In this document: in pieces, positions 16,573 to 25,855 of the stretch
How positions within the stretch are numbered: the stretch's first letter is position 1
How the letters are laid out: the number at the start of each line of letters is the position of its first letter
Origin: Flavobacteriales bacterium
GTDB lineage: Bacteria > Bacteroidota > Bacteroidia > Flavobacteriales > Flavobacteriaceae
Assembly (NCBI GenBank): GCA_003331305.1
Contig: QOQB01000012.1
Coordinates: 1-37,460 of the forward strand
DNA: 37,460 nucleotides
Reading direction: 5' to 3'
Notes under the pieces: model-generated
Databases searched by the model: none
What the model saw: the letters and a program-made list of their open reading frames with translations, nothing else
What the model was told of the DNA's origin: nothing
Translations under genes and position numbers: made by a program

Positions 16573-17397
16573 ATGGGGAATAAAAGCATGCCTTTTTTAG
16601 AGCACCTAGAAGAACTGCGTTGGCATCTTATTCGAAGTATTTTAGCCATTGTTATTGCTGGTGGATTAGCCTTTATAGCCAAGGACTTCATCTTTGATTA
16701 CTTGCTTTTTGGTCCTAAAAAACAAGACTTTCCCACATATAAGTGGCTTTGTAGTGCAGCACAAGCCCTAGGTTTTAACGAAGGTTTTTGTCTTGACGAT
16801 TTACCCTTCAGGGTTCAAAGCAGAACGGTAGCAGGGCAGTTTTCGGCTCATATTTGGACTTCCATAACGGCAGGTTTTATAATTGCATTTCCATATGTAA
16901 TATACCAGCTTTGGTTATTTATCAGCCCAGGACTTTTGAAAAGTGAGCGCAAACAAGCTAGAGGGTTCATCTTTGTATCATCACTTCTTTTTTTCATAGG
17001 AGTATTGTTTGGGTACTTTGTTATTACACCACTATCACTTCGTTTTTTGGGTACTTATAGCGTAAGTACTGAAATTTTTAATGACTTTGACTTAAGCAGT
17101 TACACAGCATTAATTCGGGCATCTGTATTGTCAGCAGGCTTTATTTTTGAACTCCCCATTTTGGTTTATTTTTTAACCAAAATTGGGCTTTTAACACCTG
17201 AATCTATGCGGAAATACCGTAAAATTTCACTGGTCATTGTGCTGACGCTTTCAGCTATTATCACACCTCCAGATATTGCCAGTCAAATTATTGTAGCCAT
17301 TCCCATTATGATTTTATATGAAGTGAGTATATTTATTTCAAAATCGGTTACCAAAAGAAGTAAGCAATCACCACAAACACCTGCAAAACAATCATGA
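16573..17397 (+). CDS. tatC: Sec-independent protein translocase subunit TatC
   Basis: Core receptor of the twin-arginine export system in the inner membrane. The 274 residues begin with the family signature [17 protein letters not shown] and show six membrane helices; the insertion around residues 48-92 (cysteines in KWLCSAAQ and GFCLDDLP) is periplasmic and of the longer type I associate with this phylum. [19 protein letters not shown] and the Glu-containing helix [11 protein letters not shown] are conserved. The C-terminal tail is cytoplasmic. It lies between kdsD and lptB with one-base spacing before and a 4-bp ATGA overlap after, so translation is probably coupled. No tatA is in the window. 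Confidence 0.96.
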   Translation: MGNKSMPFLEHLEELRWHLIRSILAIVIAGGLAFIAKDFIFDYLLFGPKKQDFPTYKWLCSAAQALGFNEGFCLDDLPFRVQSRTVAGQFSAHIWTSITAGFIIAFPYVIYQLWLFISPGLLKSERKQARGFIFVSSLLFFIGVLFGYFVITPLSLRFLGTYSVSTEIFNDFDLSSYTALIRASVLSAGFIFELPILVYFLTKIGLLTPESMRKYRKISLVIVLTLSAIITPPDIASQIIVAIPIMILYEVSIFISKSVTKRSKQSPQTPAKQS

Positions 17398-18134
17398 AGC
17401 TACATGCGCAAAACATCACCAAAACCTACCGAGGGAGAAAGGTTGTAAACGAAGTTTCTGTTACTGTTGAACAAGGTGAAATTGTAGGGCTCTTAGGACC
17501 TAACGGTGCTGGGAAAACCACTTCGTTTTATATGATTGTAGGGCTTATTAAACCCCTGACTGGACATATATATCTGGACACCACTGATATTACAAACTAC
17601 CCCATGTATAAGCGAGCGCAAAACGGCATTGGATATTTAGCCCAAGAGGCTTCTGTTTTTCGGAAGCTTACCGTAGAGCAAAACATAAAGAGTGTGCTAG
17701 AACTCACTAATTTGACACTCGCAGAGCAGCATGAAAAAACGGAGGCACTACTAGAGGAATTTGGACTAACACATATCAGAAAAAATCGTGGAGATTTGTT
17801 GTCTGGTGGCGAACGTCGACGTACCGAAATTGCTCGTGCGCTTGCTACAGATCCAAAATTTGTGCTTCTAGATGAGCCATTTGCAGGCGTGGACCCTGTA
17901 GCAGTTGAAGACATTCAAAAAATCGTAGCCCACCTAAAAAAGCGTAACATTGGCATTTTAATTACAGATCATAATGTCCAAGAAACACTAGCCATTACTG
18001 ATCGCACATACCTCATGTTTGAAGGTAAAATACTAAAAACAGGAACGCCAAAAGAGTTAGCCGAGGACGAGATGGTTCGGAAGGTTTACTTAGGGCAAAA
18101 CTTTGAGCTAAGAACAAAAAAACTTAGTCTTTAA
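17394..18134 (+). CDS. lptB: LPS export ABC transporter ATPase LptB
   Basis: A 246-residue soluble ABC ATPase that powers lipopolysaccharide extraction by LptFG. Walker A GPNGAGKT (about 35-42), Q-loop YLAQEASVF, signature LSGGERRR, Walker [14 protein letters not shown] and the H-switch [10 protein letters not shown] are intact. The sequence [16 protein letters not shown] and the spacing are those of LptB rather than LivG/F. It overlaps tatC by four bases and closes the kdsD-tatC-lptB operon, linking Kdo synthesis to LPS transport. Its 3' end overlaps the convergent pssA by 11 bp, and no terminator is present. Confidence 0.95.
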   Translation: MKLHAQNITKTYRGRKVVNEVSVTVEQGEIVGLLGPNGAGKTTSFYMIVGLIKPLTGHIYLDTTDITNYPMYKRAQNGIGYLAQEASVFRKLTVEQNIKSVLELTNLTLAEQHEKTEALLEEFGLTHIRKNRGDLLSGGERRRTEIARALATDPKFVLLDEPFAGVDPVAVEDIQKIVAHLKKRNIGILITDHNVQETLAITDRTYLMFEGKILKTGTPKELAEDEMVRKVYLGQNFELRTKKLSL

Positions 18135-18789
18135 ACTTCATATAGAGCACTCCTAACAGGGCGTATACTAGTACAACAGCTGACAAAGCTTCTGACCTAA
18201 ACCAAAGTAATATAGGCGTGGCTATAAGTGCAAAGACAAAGGCAAAACGTGTTGGTTTTCCATTTACAAATTTTTGACTTGGTAGCATTAGTTTTGAGAC
18301 CATAAGCAACGCCAATAAAGCAACAAGGGCAATCACCAATATATTGGGCAAGTCCGCAGGAATAAAAGGAATTCCCACAACAAAAAGTGCAAATGCAGGT
18401 GTCGGCATTCCCTCAAAATCTAATTGCTTAGAAGAGGTGATGTTAAAACGTCCTAACCTGTAAACCGCTGCAATAGTAACCACAAAACCCAATAATGAGA
18501 ATGGTGCTAATTCATAAGGCAAATAGTTATACAGATATTTATACAGAATAAATCCAGGGACAACTCCAAAAGAAATAACATCGCACAGGGAGTCTAATTG
18601 TTTGCCGATTTCGGAAGTTGCCTTAAGTGCACGAGCAACCATGCCATCGATACTATCAAAAAACACGCCAACTAAGACCCAAACTAGGGTCATTGATGCA
18701 TTATCTTCGATAGCAGAAACAAGCGCCAAACAACCTGTGAATCCATTAAGTAGCGTAAGTGTATTCGGAATATAATTAACGATTTTCAT
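18124..18789 (-). CDS. pssA: CDP-diacylglycerol--serine O-phosphatidyltransferase
   Basis: Makes phosphatidylserine, the precursor of phosphatidylethanolamine, at the inner membrane. The 221-residue protein has the CDP-alcohol phosphotransferase motif D-G-x2-A-R-x8-G-x3-D-x3-D, read as [20 protein letters not shown] followed by LCDVISFG, and about seven hydrophobic helices. This is the integral membrane form, not the E. coli peripheral enzyme. It is divergent from lnt with 56 bp between the starts; TAAGTTTG (18822-18815) is a full-consensus -7 box for it. The 3' end overlaps lptB. Confidence 0.94.
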   Translation of the reverse strand: MKIVNYIPNTLTLLNGFTGCLALVSAIEDNASMTLVWVLVGVFFDSIDGMVARALKATSEIGKQLDSLCDVISFGVVPGFILYKYLYNYLPYELAPFSLLGFVVTIAAVYRLGRFNITSSKQLDFEGMPTPAFALFVVGIPFIPADLPNILVIALVALLALLMVSKLMLPSQKFVNGKPTRFAFVFALIATPILLWFRSEALSAVVLVYALLGVLYMKFKD

Positions 18790-18814
18790 GAGTAAAGTTT
18801 TGGTTAAGCATGAA

Positions 18815-18822
18815 CAAACTTA
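18815..18822 (-). promoter_or_regulatory. -7 box for pssA
   Basis: TAAGTTTG on the minus strand, a full match to TAnnTTTG, 25 bases before the pssA ATG at 18789. There is no -33 TTG at standard spacing. Confidence 0.4.
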
Positions 18823-18833
18823 TACAATAATTG

Positions 18834-18841
18834 TAATTTTG
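18834..18841 (+). promoter_or_regulatory. -7 box directly before lnt
   Basis: TAATTTTG, a full match to TAnnTTTG, with only four bases (CCAT) before the lnt ATG at 18846. If active, the mRNA would start at or next to the start codon (leaderless). Confidence 0.4.
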
Positions 18842-18845
18842 CCAT

Positions 18846-20405
18846 ATGCCAAACAAACTTTTCCTCGCCATACTTTTTGGAACACTGTTAGGACTATCAT
18901 GGCCTACAGCTGGCTTTTATCCGATGCTATTTGTTGCCTTAGTTCCGCTACTACAGTTACTTCAATTGAGTAAAACGCTTAGTTTTTGGGGTTTTTTTGG
19001 ACATATTTTTTTAGGTTTTTTTATTTGGAATGCGATAACCACGTGGTGGTTGTGGAACGCTACTGTTTTTGGAATGTTCTTCGCCATGATTGTCAACACT
19101 GCACTTATGACACTAATCATGGTACTATGGCGACGTGTTGACCGAAAATTGGGACAAAAAGCGGGAATTATTTTTTTACCATTTGCCTGGATTTGTTTTG
19201 AAAAAATGCATTTAGTTTGGGACTTTTCGTGGCCTTGGCTTAACCTTGGTAATGGTTTTGCTTCAAATCCAAATTGGGTACAATGGTATGAATACACCGG
19301 TAGCTTTGGAGGTAGTCTTTGGGTTTGGGTGGTGAATATGGCGCTATTTTATGCGCTAAAAGGCTATGTTTCGTCTAAAAAAAGGATTGTTTTTTTAAGG
19401 CCCTTTTTACTTTTTACAATACCCCTGTTTTGTTCCTATGCTATTTTATATCGATTCGACATAGAGCAAAACAATCCGCTTACCGTTTCTGTAGTACAAC
19501 CAAATATGGATCCATACAAAGAAAAATACGGTCTTACACACCAGCAAACATATGACGATTTAATCAACTTAATTTCTCCAGAGCTTAACAACAAGCCAAA
19601 TCTTATCGTTACGCCAGAGACCTTTTTTTCAGATGGTGCAGGTGAGTTTTTACCTAATTTTGAAAAAAGCAAACTCTATCAAGACTTACTAGCTTTTTCA
19701 GCTCAACATAATACTCAATTTTTACACGGTATTCAGTTTTACAATACCTACACAAAAGAAAACAAATCCAGTTCTGCAAACGATATGAAAAACGGTGTAT
19801 GGGCGGATTTTTACAACAGTGCTTTTTTATCTGATAGTACCGGAGTTCATGTGTATCACAAATCTAAACTTGTGGTGGGTGTTGAAACGTTGCCTTATCG
19901 CAGTATTGTTGAACCGCTTTTAGGGAATATTATGCTCGATTTTGGTGGCACTGTTTCTGTACGTGCAACGCAAAACTACCGTGAAGCATTTCCACTGTAT
20001 GGCGGTGCGAAGATTGGACCGATTATTTGTTATGAATCGGTATATGGAGCGTTTGTAACGGAGTACGTTAGGGCTGGTGCAACCGTCCTCGCAATAATGA
20101 CAAACGATGCGTGGTGGGGCAATACCCCTGGTCACAAGCAACATTTGGCATATGCACGTTTGCGTGCCATAGAAACACGTAGGCCAATTGTGCGATCAGC
20201 AAACACAGGAATTTCTGCCTTTATTTCACCGCTTGGAAAAGTGACCCATAAACTAGGTTATGAGTCCCAAGGCGTACTAACCAAAACCATTATTCCTCAA
20301 ACAAAAAAAACATTTTATGTGACATATGGTGACTACATCTTTCGTCTAGGCGGGTTGTTGGCTGCCTTTCTTTATCTGTTTACATTTGCGCGTAAAAAAA
20401 ATTGA
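18846..20405 (+). CDS. lnt: apolipoprotein N-acyltransferase
   Basis: Adds the third acyl chain to lipoproteins in the inner membrane. The 519-residue protein has six or more membrane helices in residues 4-200, a nitrilase-type catalytic domain in about 210-480 and a C-terminal helix (RLGGLLAAFLYLFTFA). The Glu-Lys-Cys triad is visible: E258 in VTPETFFSD, K339 in YHKSKLVVGVE and C395 in GPIICYESVYG. The YHKSKLVVGVETLPY block is the flavobacterial version of the usual LVPFGE loop. The window encodes at least two likely substrates (the DUF1573 and M3 peptidase lipoproteins). Monocistronic and divergent from pssA. Confidence 0.94.
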   Translation: MPNKLFLAILFGTLLGLSWPTAGFYPMLFVALVPLLQLLQLSKTLSFWGFFGHIFLGFFIWNAITTWWLWNATVFGMFFAMIVNTALMTLIMVLWRRVDRKLGQKAGIIFLPFAWICFEKMHLVWDFSWPWLNLGNGFASNPNWVQWYEYTGSFGGSLWVWVVNMALFYALKGYVSSKKRIVFLRPFLLFTIPLFCSYAILYRFDIEQNNPLTVSVVQPNMDPYKEKYGLTHQQTYDDLINLISPELNNKPNLIVTPETFFSDGAGEFLPNFEKSKLYQDLLAFSAQHNTQFLHGIQFYNTYTKENKSSSANDMKNGVWADFYNSAFLSDSTGVHVYHKSKLVVGVETLPYRSIVEPLLGNIMLDFGGTVSVRATQNYREAFPLYGGAKIGPIICYESVYGAFVTEYVRAGATVLAIMTNDAWWGNTPGHKQHLAYARLRAIETRRPIVRSANTGISAFISPLGKVTHKLGYESQGVLTKTIIPQTKKTFYVTYGDYIFRLGGLLAAFLYLFTFARKKN

Positions 20406-20463
20406 AAAGTTATGAAAATGAGCGATTTAGCTGTAAAAATTTTTACACATCAGTTAAGTTATG

Positions 20464-20471
20464 TATTTTTG
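20464..20471 (+). promoter_or_regulatory. -7 box for the cobalamin adenosyltransferase gene
   Basis: TATTTTTG, a full match to TAnnTTTG, 18 bases before the ATG at 20490. The -33 position has TTT rather than TTG. Confidence 0.45.
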
Positions 20472-20489
20472 AAAAGCTAAATAGCTGCT

Positions 20490-21035
20490 ATGAAAATTTA
20501 CACCAAAACAGGTGACGAGGGAAACACCTCGCTCATTGGAGGATACAGAGTTTCCAAAAGTGATTTACGCATTGAGTCGTACGGTACAGTTGATGAGTTA
20601 AATTCATGGTTAGGACTTATTGCTGAATACGCACCTAAAGACCGCATTGCTGAAATCCAACATATTCAAAATCAACTCTTTTCAGTTGGTGCTCAACTTG
20701 CAAGCAAATCTAGTGAGCAAAAGCGTCCGTTTTCCGCTATTTCATCGGAAGATATCAATGAACTAGAACATCGTATTGATTACTATGAAGATTTGCTACC
20801 GAAAATGACACATTTTATACTTCCTGGCGGTTCAAAGGCTTCTGCGCAAACGCACATTGCGCGATGCGTATGCCGAAGAGCCGAGAGAATTGTGGTTCAG
20901 CTAAGCCGCGTAGATTTTGTTGATAAACTTCTTATGGTGTATCTCAACAGGTTATCTGACTACTTATTTTGCCTTGCAAGAGCCTTTACTTTTTGGGAAG
21001 AAAAGGATGAAATAAAGTGGATTCCGAATACCTAA
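20490..21035 (+). CDS. cob(I)alamin adenosyltransferase, PduO type
   Basis: Transfers the adenosyl group of ATP to cob(I)alamin to make coenzyme B12. The 181 residues begin with the ATP-binding motif KIYTKTGDEGNTSLIGG and carry the second signature GSKASAQTHIARCVCRRAERIVV and VYLNRLSDYLFCLAR that line the trimer interface active site. Length is typical of PduO-type enzymes. No other cobalamin gene is in the window, so salvage of imported B12 is the likely context. Monocistronic with its own -7 box. Confidence 0.94.
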   Translation: MKIYTKTGDEGNTSLIGGYRVSKSDLRIESYGTVDELNSWLGLIAEYAPKDRIAEIQHIQNQLFSVGAQLASKSSEQKRPFSAISSEDINELEHRIDYYEDLLPKMTHFILPGGSKASAQTHIARCVCRRAERIVVQLSRVDFVDKLLMVYLNRLSDYLFCLARAFTFWEEKDEIKWIPNT

Positions 21036-21043
21036 TTTTTTAC

Positions 21044-21073
21044 TTGCACAATTGCGATAAAAAATTATTTTTG
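21044..21073 (+). promoter_or_regulatory. promoter of the DUF2795 gene
   Basis: TTG (21044-21046), a 19-base spacer and TATTTTTG (21066-21073): a complete match to the Bacteroidota promoter consensus, 22 bases before the ATG at 21096. With rRNA P2 it is the best promoter in the window. Confidence 0.75.
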
Positions 21074-21095
21074 CAAGACTTAAAAAATAAACTTT

Positions 21096-21320
21096 ATGTA
21101 CTGGACATTAGAACTTGCATCTTATTTGAGTGACGCCCCTTGGCCAGCAAATAAAGATGAGCTTATCGATTACGCAATTCGCACAGGTGCTCCGCTAGAA
21201 GTAGTAGAAAACTTACAGGCTTTTGAAGATGAAGATGGTGAGGTTTATGAAGCCATTCAAGAAATTTGGCCAGATTATCCTACAGATGAAGATTATCTGT
21301 GGAACGAGGACGAATACTAG
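21096..21320 (+). CDS. DUF2795 domain-containing small acidic protein
   Basis: A 74-residue, very acidic protein (about 22 D/E, few basic residues). The N-terminal MYWTLELASYLSDAPWPANK and DELIDYAIRTGAPLEVVENL form the DUF2795 helical pattern; the tail DYPTDEDYLWNEDEY is acidic. The family is common in flavobacteria and its function is unknown. It has a consensus promoter and is likely well expressed. It lies 58 bp before secA, and secA has its own -7 box in the gap, so the two may or may not be co-transcribed. Confidence 0.85.
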   Translation: MYWTLELASYLSDAPWPANKDELIDYAIRTGAPLEVVENLQAFEDEDGEVYEAIQEIWPDYPTDEDYLWNEDEY

Positions 21321-21351
21321 TGTTTCGTTGTTTTGATAGCCGTTTTTTGCT

Positions 21352-21359
21352 TACTTTTG
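21352..21359 (+). promoter_or_regulatory. -7 box for secA
   Basis: TACTTTTG, a full match to TAnnTTTG, 19 bases before the secA ATG. TTG elements lie at spacings 16 and 21, neither ideal. Confidence 0.45.
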
Positions 21360-21378
21360 AATTCCTAGATTCTTCCCT

Positions 21379-24300
21379 ATGAGTGTATTAAGCGGAATAC
21401 TAAAAACTTTTGTCGGAGACAAATCCAAAAAAGACCTTAAAGGCCTTTATCCACTCGTAGATAAAATTCATCAAGCTACACAAGGATTAAGCGAGCTCTC
21501 TCATGACGAGCTACGTGCTAAAACACTAGAGTTCAAGCAACATATTGCTGAAATTCGAAAACCTTTGTATGATGAAATCAATGAGGTGAAATCTAGAATT
21601 GAAGCTCTCACTGATGTTGACGAAAAAGAGTCACTTTACGCAGAAATTGACCGTATTACTACACAAGCAAACGATGAGGTTGCCGCCTACCTAGACAATA
21701 TACTTCCTGAAGCATTTGCAGTAGTTAAAGAAACAGCGAAACGATTTAAAGACAATGAGCAGTTGGAAGTTACGGCCACTCCTTTTGATCGCACACTTTC
21801 TGCCATCAAGTCGAATGTAAAAATCAAAAGCGATAAGGCACTTTGGGCGAACGCTTGGGACGCCGCAGGAAAATCAGTTACTTGGGACATGGTGCACTAT
21901 GATGTCCAATTGGTTGGAGGTATAGTGTTACACCAAGGGAAAATTGCCGAAATGCAAACAGGTGAAGGAAAAACGTTGGTAGCTACACTACCCGTGTATC
22001 TGAATGCGCTTTCAGGTTCTGGTGTCCATTTGGTTACCGTTAATGATTATTTAGCAAAACGAGATAGCGCTTGGATGGCGCCCATATTCGAATTTCATGG
22101 GTTGTCGGTTGATTGTGTTGATTATCATCAACCCAATTCAGAGGCACGAAGAAATGCCTACAAAGCGGATATTACCTATGGAACAAACAACGAGTTTGGT
22201 TTTGATTATTTGCGTGATAACATGGCGCACGCTATGGATGATTTGGTGCAACGACCACACAACTTTGCAATTGTGGATGAAGTAGATTCCGTTTTAGTCG
22301 ATGATGCACGTACACCACTCATTATTTCTGGACCAGTACCTGACGGAGACAGACATGAATTTCAATCATTAAAACCGCAAATTTCAGCTTTAGTTTCACA
22401 ACAACGCCAACACCTTACAGCCGTACTTGCTGAGGCAAAAAAAATGATTAGCGATGGCGATAGCAAAGAAGGTGGGTTATTGCTTTTAAGAGTTTTTCGC
22501 GGACTTCCGAAGAATAAGGCACTCATTAAATTTTTGAGTCAAGAAGGCGTTCGTCAATTGCTTCAAAAAACAGAAGCCTTTTATATGCAGGACAACAATC
22601 GGGAAATGCATAAAGTAGACGCTGACTTACTATTTGTAATCGATGAAAAAAACAATCAAATCGAGCTTACAGATAAAGGGGTTGAGTATTTATCTAAAGG
22701 CGATGACGATCCAAATTTCTTTGTACTACCAGATCTAGGTGGCCAAATCTCTGTAATTGAGCAAAAAGGATTAACTCCTGAAGAAGAAGCTGCAGAAAAA
22801 GAAGTTCTTTTTAAAGATTATAGCATTAAAAGTGAGCGCATTCACAGTATGAATCAGCTACTTAAGGCATACACTCTTTTTGAAAAAGATGTTGCCTATG
22901 TGGTGATGGAAAATCAGGTGAAAATTGTAGACGAGCAAACAGGTCGAATCATGGACGGACGTCGTTATTCTGATGGATTGCATCAGGCTATAGAAGCCAA
23001 GGAAAATGTTAAGATTGAAGCAGCCACGCAAACATTTGCAACCATTACCTTACAGAATTACTTCCGCATGTACCGAAAGCTTGCTGGAATGACAGGTACA
23101 GCGATAACTGAAGCTGGTGAATTTTGGGAAATCTATAAACTGGATGTTGTGGAAATTCCAACCAATAGACCAATCGCAAGAAAAGACGAAAACGATCTAA
23201 TTTATAAAACCAAAAGAGAAAAGTATAACGCAGTTATCGATCACGTTACCTCTCTTTCGCAAGAGGGTCGTCCGGTATTAATTGGTACCACTTCGGTTGA
23301 AATTTCTGAATTGTTAAGCAGAATGCTCACCATAAGAAAAGTACCTCACAATGTGCTTAATGCCAAGTTGCACAAAAAAGAAGCAGATGTCGTTGCTGAA
23401 GCAGGAAATGCAGGCATCGTTACAATTGCCACCAATATGGCAGGACGCGGGACAGACATCAAAATCAACGATGCTGTAAAAGAAGCAGGAGGTCTTGCAA
23501 TAGTGGGTACAGAGCGTCATGACTCCAGACGTGTTGACCGTCAGTTACGTGGCCGTTCAGGACGTCAAGGAGACCCAGGAAGTTCGCAGTTTTATGTGTC
23601 GCTTGAAGATAATCTAATGCGATTATTTGGCTCGGAACGTATCTCCAAAATGATGGATCGTATGGGACATAAAGAAGGAGAGGTTATCCAAGCGAGCATG
23701 ATGACAAAATCTATAGAGCGGGCACAGAAAAAAGTGGAAGAAAACAACTTTGGTATTCGAAAGCGATTGCTTGAGTATGACGATGTGATGAATGCACAAC
23801 GAGAAGTCATCTATAAAAGACGCTACAATGCCCTTAATGGAGAACGCTTACAAGTGGATATAGCAAACATGCTTTATGAAACCTGTGACCAAATATGCGC
23901 GACAAACCTGGCGAACAAAGACTATAAGCAGTTTGAGTTTGAATTGATTCGACTGTTTTCTCTTACTAGTCCTGTTACGGCTGCAGATTTTGAAAGTCAA
24001 TCGCCTGAGCAGCTTACCGAGTTGGTTTATCAAGCCGCATTAGCCCACTATCAGAAAAAAATGGAAGAAAATGCCAAGCGTGTTTTCCCTGTAATTAAAG
24101 ATGTTTATCAAAACCCAAGCAATACCTTTAAACGTATTGTAGTACCTTTTACTGATGGGGTCCGCACATTAAATGTAGTGAGTGACTTGGAGGATGCCTT
24201 TGAAAGCGAGGGTAAAAACTTGGTGAATGATTTTGAAAAGAACATCAGTCTTGCCATTATCGATGAATCGTGGAAAGATCATCTCCGTAAAATGGACGAG

Positions 24301-24741
24301 CTCAAGCAATCCGTGCAGCTTGCTGTGCATGAGCAAAAAGATCCCTTGTTGATTTATAAGTTTGAATCATTTGAGTTATTCAGCGTGTTCATGGATCATG
24401 TGAATAGAGATATCATTTCGTTCTTATTCAAGGGGGAGTTACCTACCCAAGACCCAAATACGATTCGTGAAGCACGAGCAACACGTCGTAAAGAACGAGT
24501 TCGCACCTCTAAAGAGGAAGTTCTAAATCAAGACCAGCAAGCGATGAGGCATGCTTCTCAACAATCTGGAGCTGTATCGACGGAAAAAGTCGAAACCGTT
24601 GTGCGTGAACGTCCAAAAATTGGAAGAAACGAACGCGTTGACATTCAACATGTGGTTAGCGGTGAACGCAAAACCGTAAAGTTCAAACAAGCAGAGCCCC
24701 TTCTTTCCAAAGGCGAATGGGTACTTATTGAAGATAACTAA
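21379..24741 (+). CDS. secA: preprotein translocase ATPase SecA (long Bacteroidota form)
   Basis: The 1,120-residue motor of Sec export (E. coli SecA has 901). Walker A is MQTGEGKT with G195, Walker B VDEVD at 299-303, and the second RecA fold shows GTTSVEISELLS, ATNMAGRGTDIK and the arginine-finger segment RQLRGRSGRQGDPGSSQF. The preprotein cross-linking domain carries a lineage-typical insertion around residues 320-450. The helical scaffold DESWKDHLRKMDELKQSVQL is conserved. The C-terminus has no CxCxSGx zinc tail; instead IGRNERVDIQHVVSGERK continues to KGEWVLIEDN, a form I recall from other flavobacteria. The glycosyltransferase gene begins one base after its stop. Confidence 0.97.
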   Translation: MSVLSGILKTFVGDKSKKDLKGLYPLVDKIHQATQGLSELSHDELRAKTLEFKQHIAEIRKPLYDEINEVKSRIEALTDVDEKESLYAEIDRITTQANDEVAAYLDNILPEAFAVVKETAKRFKDNEQLEVTATPFDRTLSAIKSNVKIKSDKALWANAWDAAGKSVTWDMVHYDVQLVGGIVLHQGKIAEMQTGEGKTLVATLPVYLNALSGSGVHLVTVNDYLAKRDSAWMAPIFEFHGLSVDCVDYHQPNSEARRNAYKADITYGTNNEFGFDYLRDNMAHAMDDLVQRPHNFAIVDEVDSVLVDDARTPLIISGPVPDGDRHEFQSLKPQISALVSQQRQHLTAVLAEAKKMISDGDSKEGGLLLLRVFRGLPKNKALIKFLSQEGVRQLLQKTEAFYMQDNNREMHKVDADLLFVIDEKNNQIELTDKGVEYLSKGDDDPNFFVLPDLGGQISVIEQKGLTPEEEAAEKEVLFKDYSIKSERIHSMNQLLKAYTLFEKDVAYVVMENQVKIVDEQTGRIMDGRRYSDGLHQAIEAKENVKIEAATQTFATITLQNYFRMYRKLAGMTGTAITEAGEFWEIYKLDVVEIPTNRPIARKDENDLIYKTKREKYNAVIDHVTSLSQEGRPVLIGTTSVEISELLSRMLTIRKVPHNVLNAKLHKKEADVVAEAGNAGIVTIATNMAGRGTDIKINDAVKEAGGLAIVGTERHDSRRVDRQLRGRSGRQGDPGSSQFYVSLEDNLMRLFGSERISKMMDRMGHKEGEVIQASMMTKSIERAQKKVEENNFGIRKRLLEYDDVMNAQREVIYKRRYNALNGERLQVDIANMLYETCDQICATNLANKDYKQFEFELIRLFSLTSPVTAADFESQSPEQLTELVYQAALAHYQKKMEENAKRVFPVIKDVYQNPSNTFKRIVVPFTDGVRTLNVVSDLEDAFESEGKNLVNDFEKNISLAIIDESWKDHLRKMDELKQSVQLAVHEQKDPLLIYKFESFELFSVFMDHVNRDIISFLFKGELPTQDPNTIREARATRRKERVRTSKEEVLNQDQQAMRHASQQSGAVSTEKVETVVRERPKIGRNERVDIQHVVSGERKTVKFKQAEPLLSKGEWVLIEDN

Positions 24742-24742
24742 A

Positions 24743-25852
24743 ATGGTTGTCTTAGTTGGCCCTGTTTCTCCTTTTCGCGGTGGTATAGCAGACACCAATA
24801 ATTCTTTTGTTAAAGCACTTATTGCACAAGGCGAGCAAGTTGTTGTTTTTTCGTTCTCACTTCTTTATCCAAGAGCCTTGTTTCCTGGAAAAACACAGTA
24901 TGTGTCATCTCATTCAAATACTGATTTTACGGTGTTTAGGGAAATCAATATGCTCAATCCCCTATCGTGGTGGAAAACAGCAAAACACATCAAAAAACTA
25001 CACCCTAGCGTAGTGCTTTTTAGGTACTGGACACCATGGTTAGCCTTGTGTTACCGCGTCATAGCTAGTACTATCAAATCCAAAAAAATAGCTTGGGTAG
25101 ACAATGCTTTACCACATGAAAAAAAAGTAGCAGACATGGCTCTTTTAGGAACTTTTTTAGAAGGAACAGATGAGGTTTTATGTATGTCTGAAAAGGTGAC
25201 TGATGAATTAAAAAAGCAAACCAAAAAAACCATTCATACGTATTTTCACCCCATCAATACTCAGCTACCAAAACCGATGAAAAAAGGGGATGCATTAGTT
25301 GCACTTGGTTTAGACGGTGCGTTTGAGTACATATTATTTTTTGGATTAATCCGTCCATACAAGGGATTAGATCTATTGATAAAAAGTCTACCACAACTAA
25401 AACAAAAACGACCACAGACTCGAGTTTTAATAGTTGGTGAACCATACGAACCCTTGGGTAAATATCGAGAGCTGGCCTCTTCGTTAAAAGTTGATGATAT
25501 GCTTTTATTTCATGACAGGTTTGTGCCCACTAACGAAGTATCTATGTGGTTTTCGGTGTGCGACTGGGTAGTTCAACCCTATATAGCAGCAACTCAAAGT
25601 GGCATTACCCCCATGGCCATTCACTTTAATAAGCCTACGGTGGTAACCCGTGTTGGTGGGCTTGCAGAAAGTATCCATTCAAAAACAGGCATGGTTTCAG
25701 AGGCAAATCCAACAGCTCTATCACAAGTGTTGTGTAATGCTTTAGCAAATACCAAATCTTTCAGTGATAAAGAAGCTTTTGATATGTTGAGGGAAGAGAA
25801 AAGTTGGTATCGTTTTTGTCAATTATTTTCAAGTACATTTATAAAAAAATAA
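24743..25852 (+). CDS. glycosyltransferase family 4 type (GT-B)
   Basis: A 369-residue GT-B protein of the GT1/GT4 superfamily. The N-terminal half begins VVLVGPVSPFRGGIADTNNS, the nucleotide-sugar half starts at about residue 195 with YILFFGLIRPYKGLDLLI and holds VLIVGEPYEP, LLFHDRFVPTNEV and the donor-binding loop VVQPYIAATQSGITPMAIHF then KPTVVTRVGGLAE. Where many GT4 enzymes have a glutamate in the E-x7-E motif, this loop has A-T-Q-S-G. Acceptor and sugar are unknown; a cell-surface glycan is likely. The ATG at 24743, one base past the secA stop, is preferred to the overlapping TTG at 24728. Likely co-transcribed with secA and msrA. Confidence 0.85.
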   Translation: MVVLVGPVSPFRGGIADTNNSFVKALIAQGEQVVVFSFSLLYPRALFPGKTQYVSSHSNTDFTVFREINMLNPLSWWKTAKHIKKLHPSVVLFRYWTPWLALCYRVIASTIKSKKIAWVDNALPHEKKVADMALLGTFLEGTDEVLCMSEKVTDELKKQTKKTIHTYFHPINTQLPKPMKKGDALVALGLDGAFEYILFFGLIRPYKGLDLLIKSLPQLKQKRPQTRVLIVGEPYEPLGKYRELASSLKVDDMLLFHDRFVPTNEVSMWFSVCDWVVQPYIAATQSGITPMAIHFNKPTVVTRVGGLAESIHSKTGMVSEANPTALSQVLCNALANTKSFSDKEAFDMLREEKSWYRFCQLFSSTFIKK

Positions 25853-25855
25853 ATT

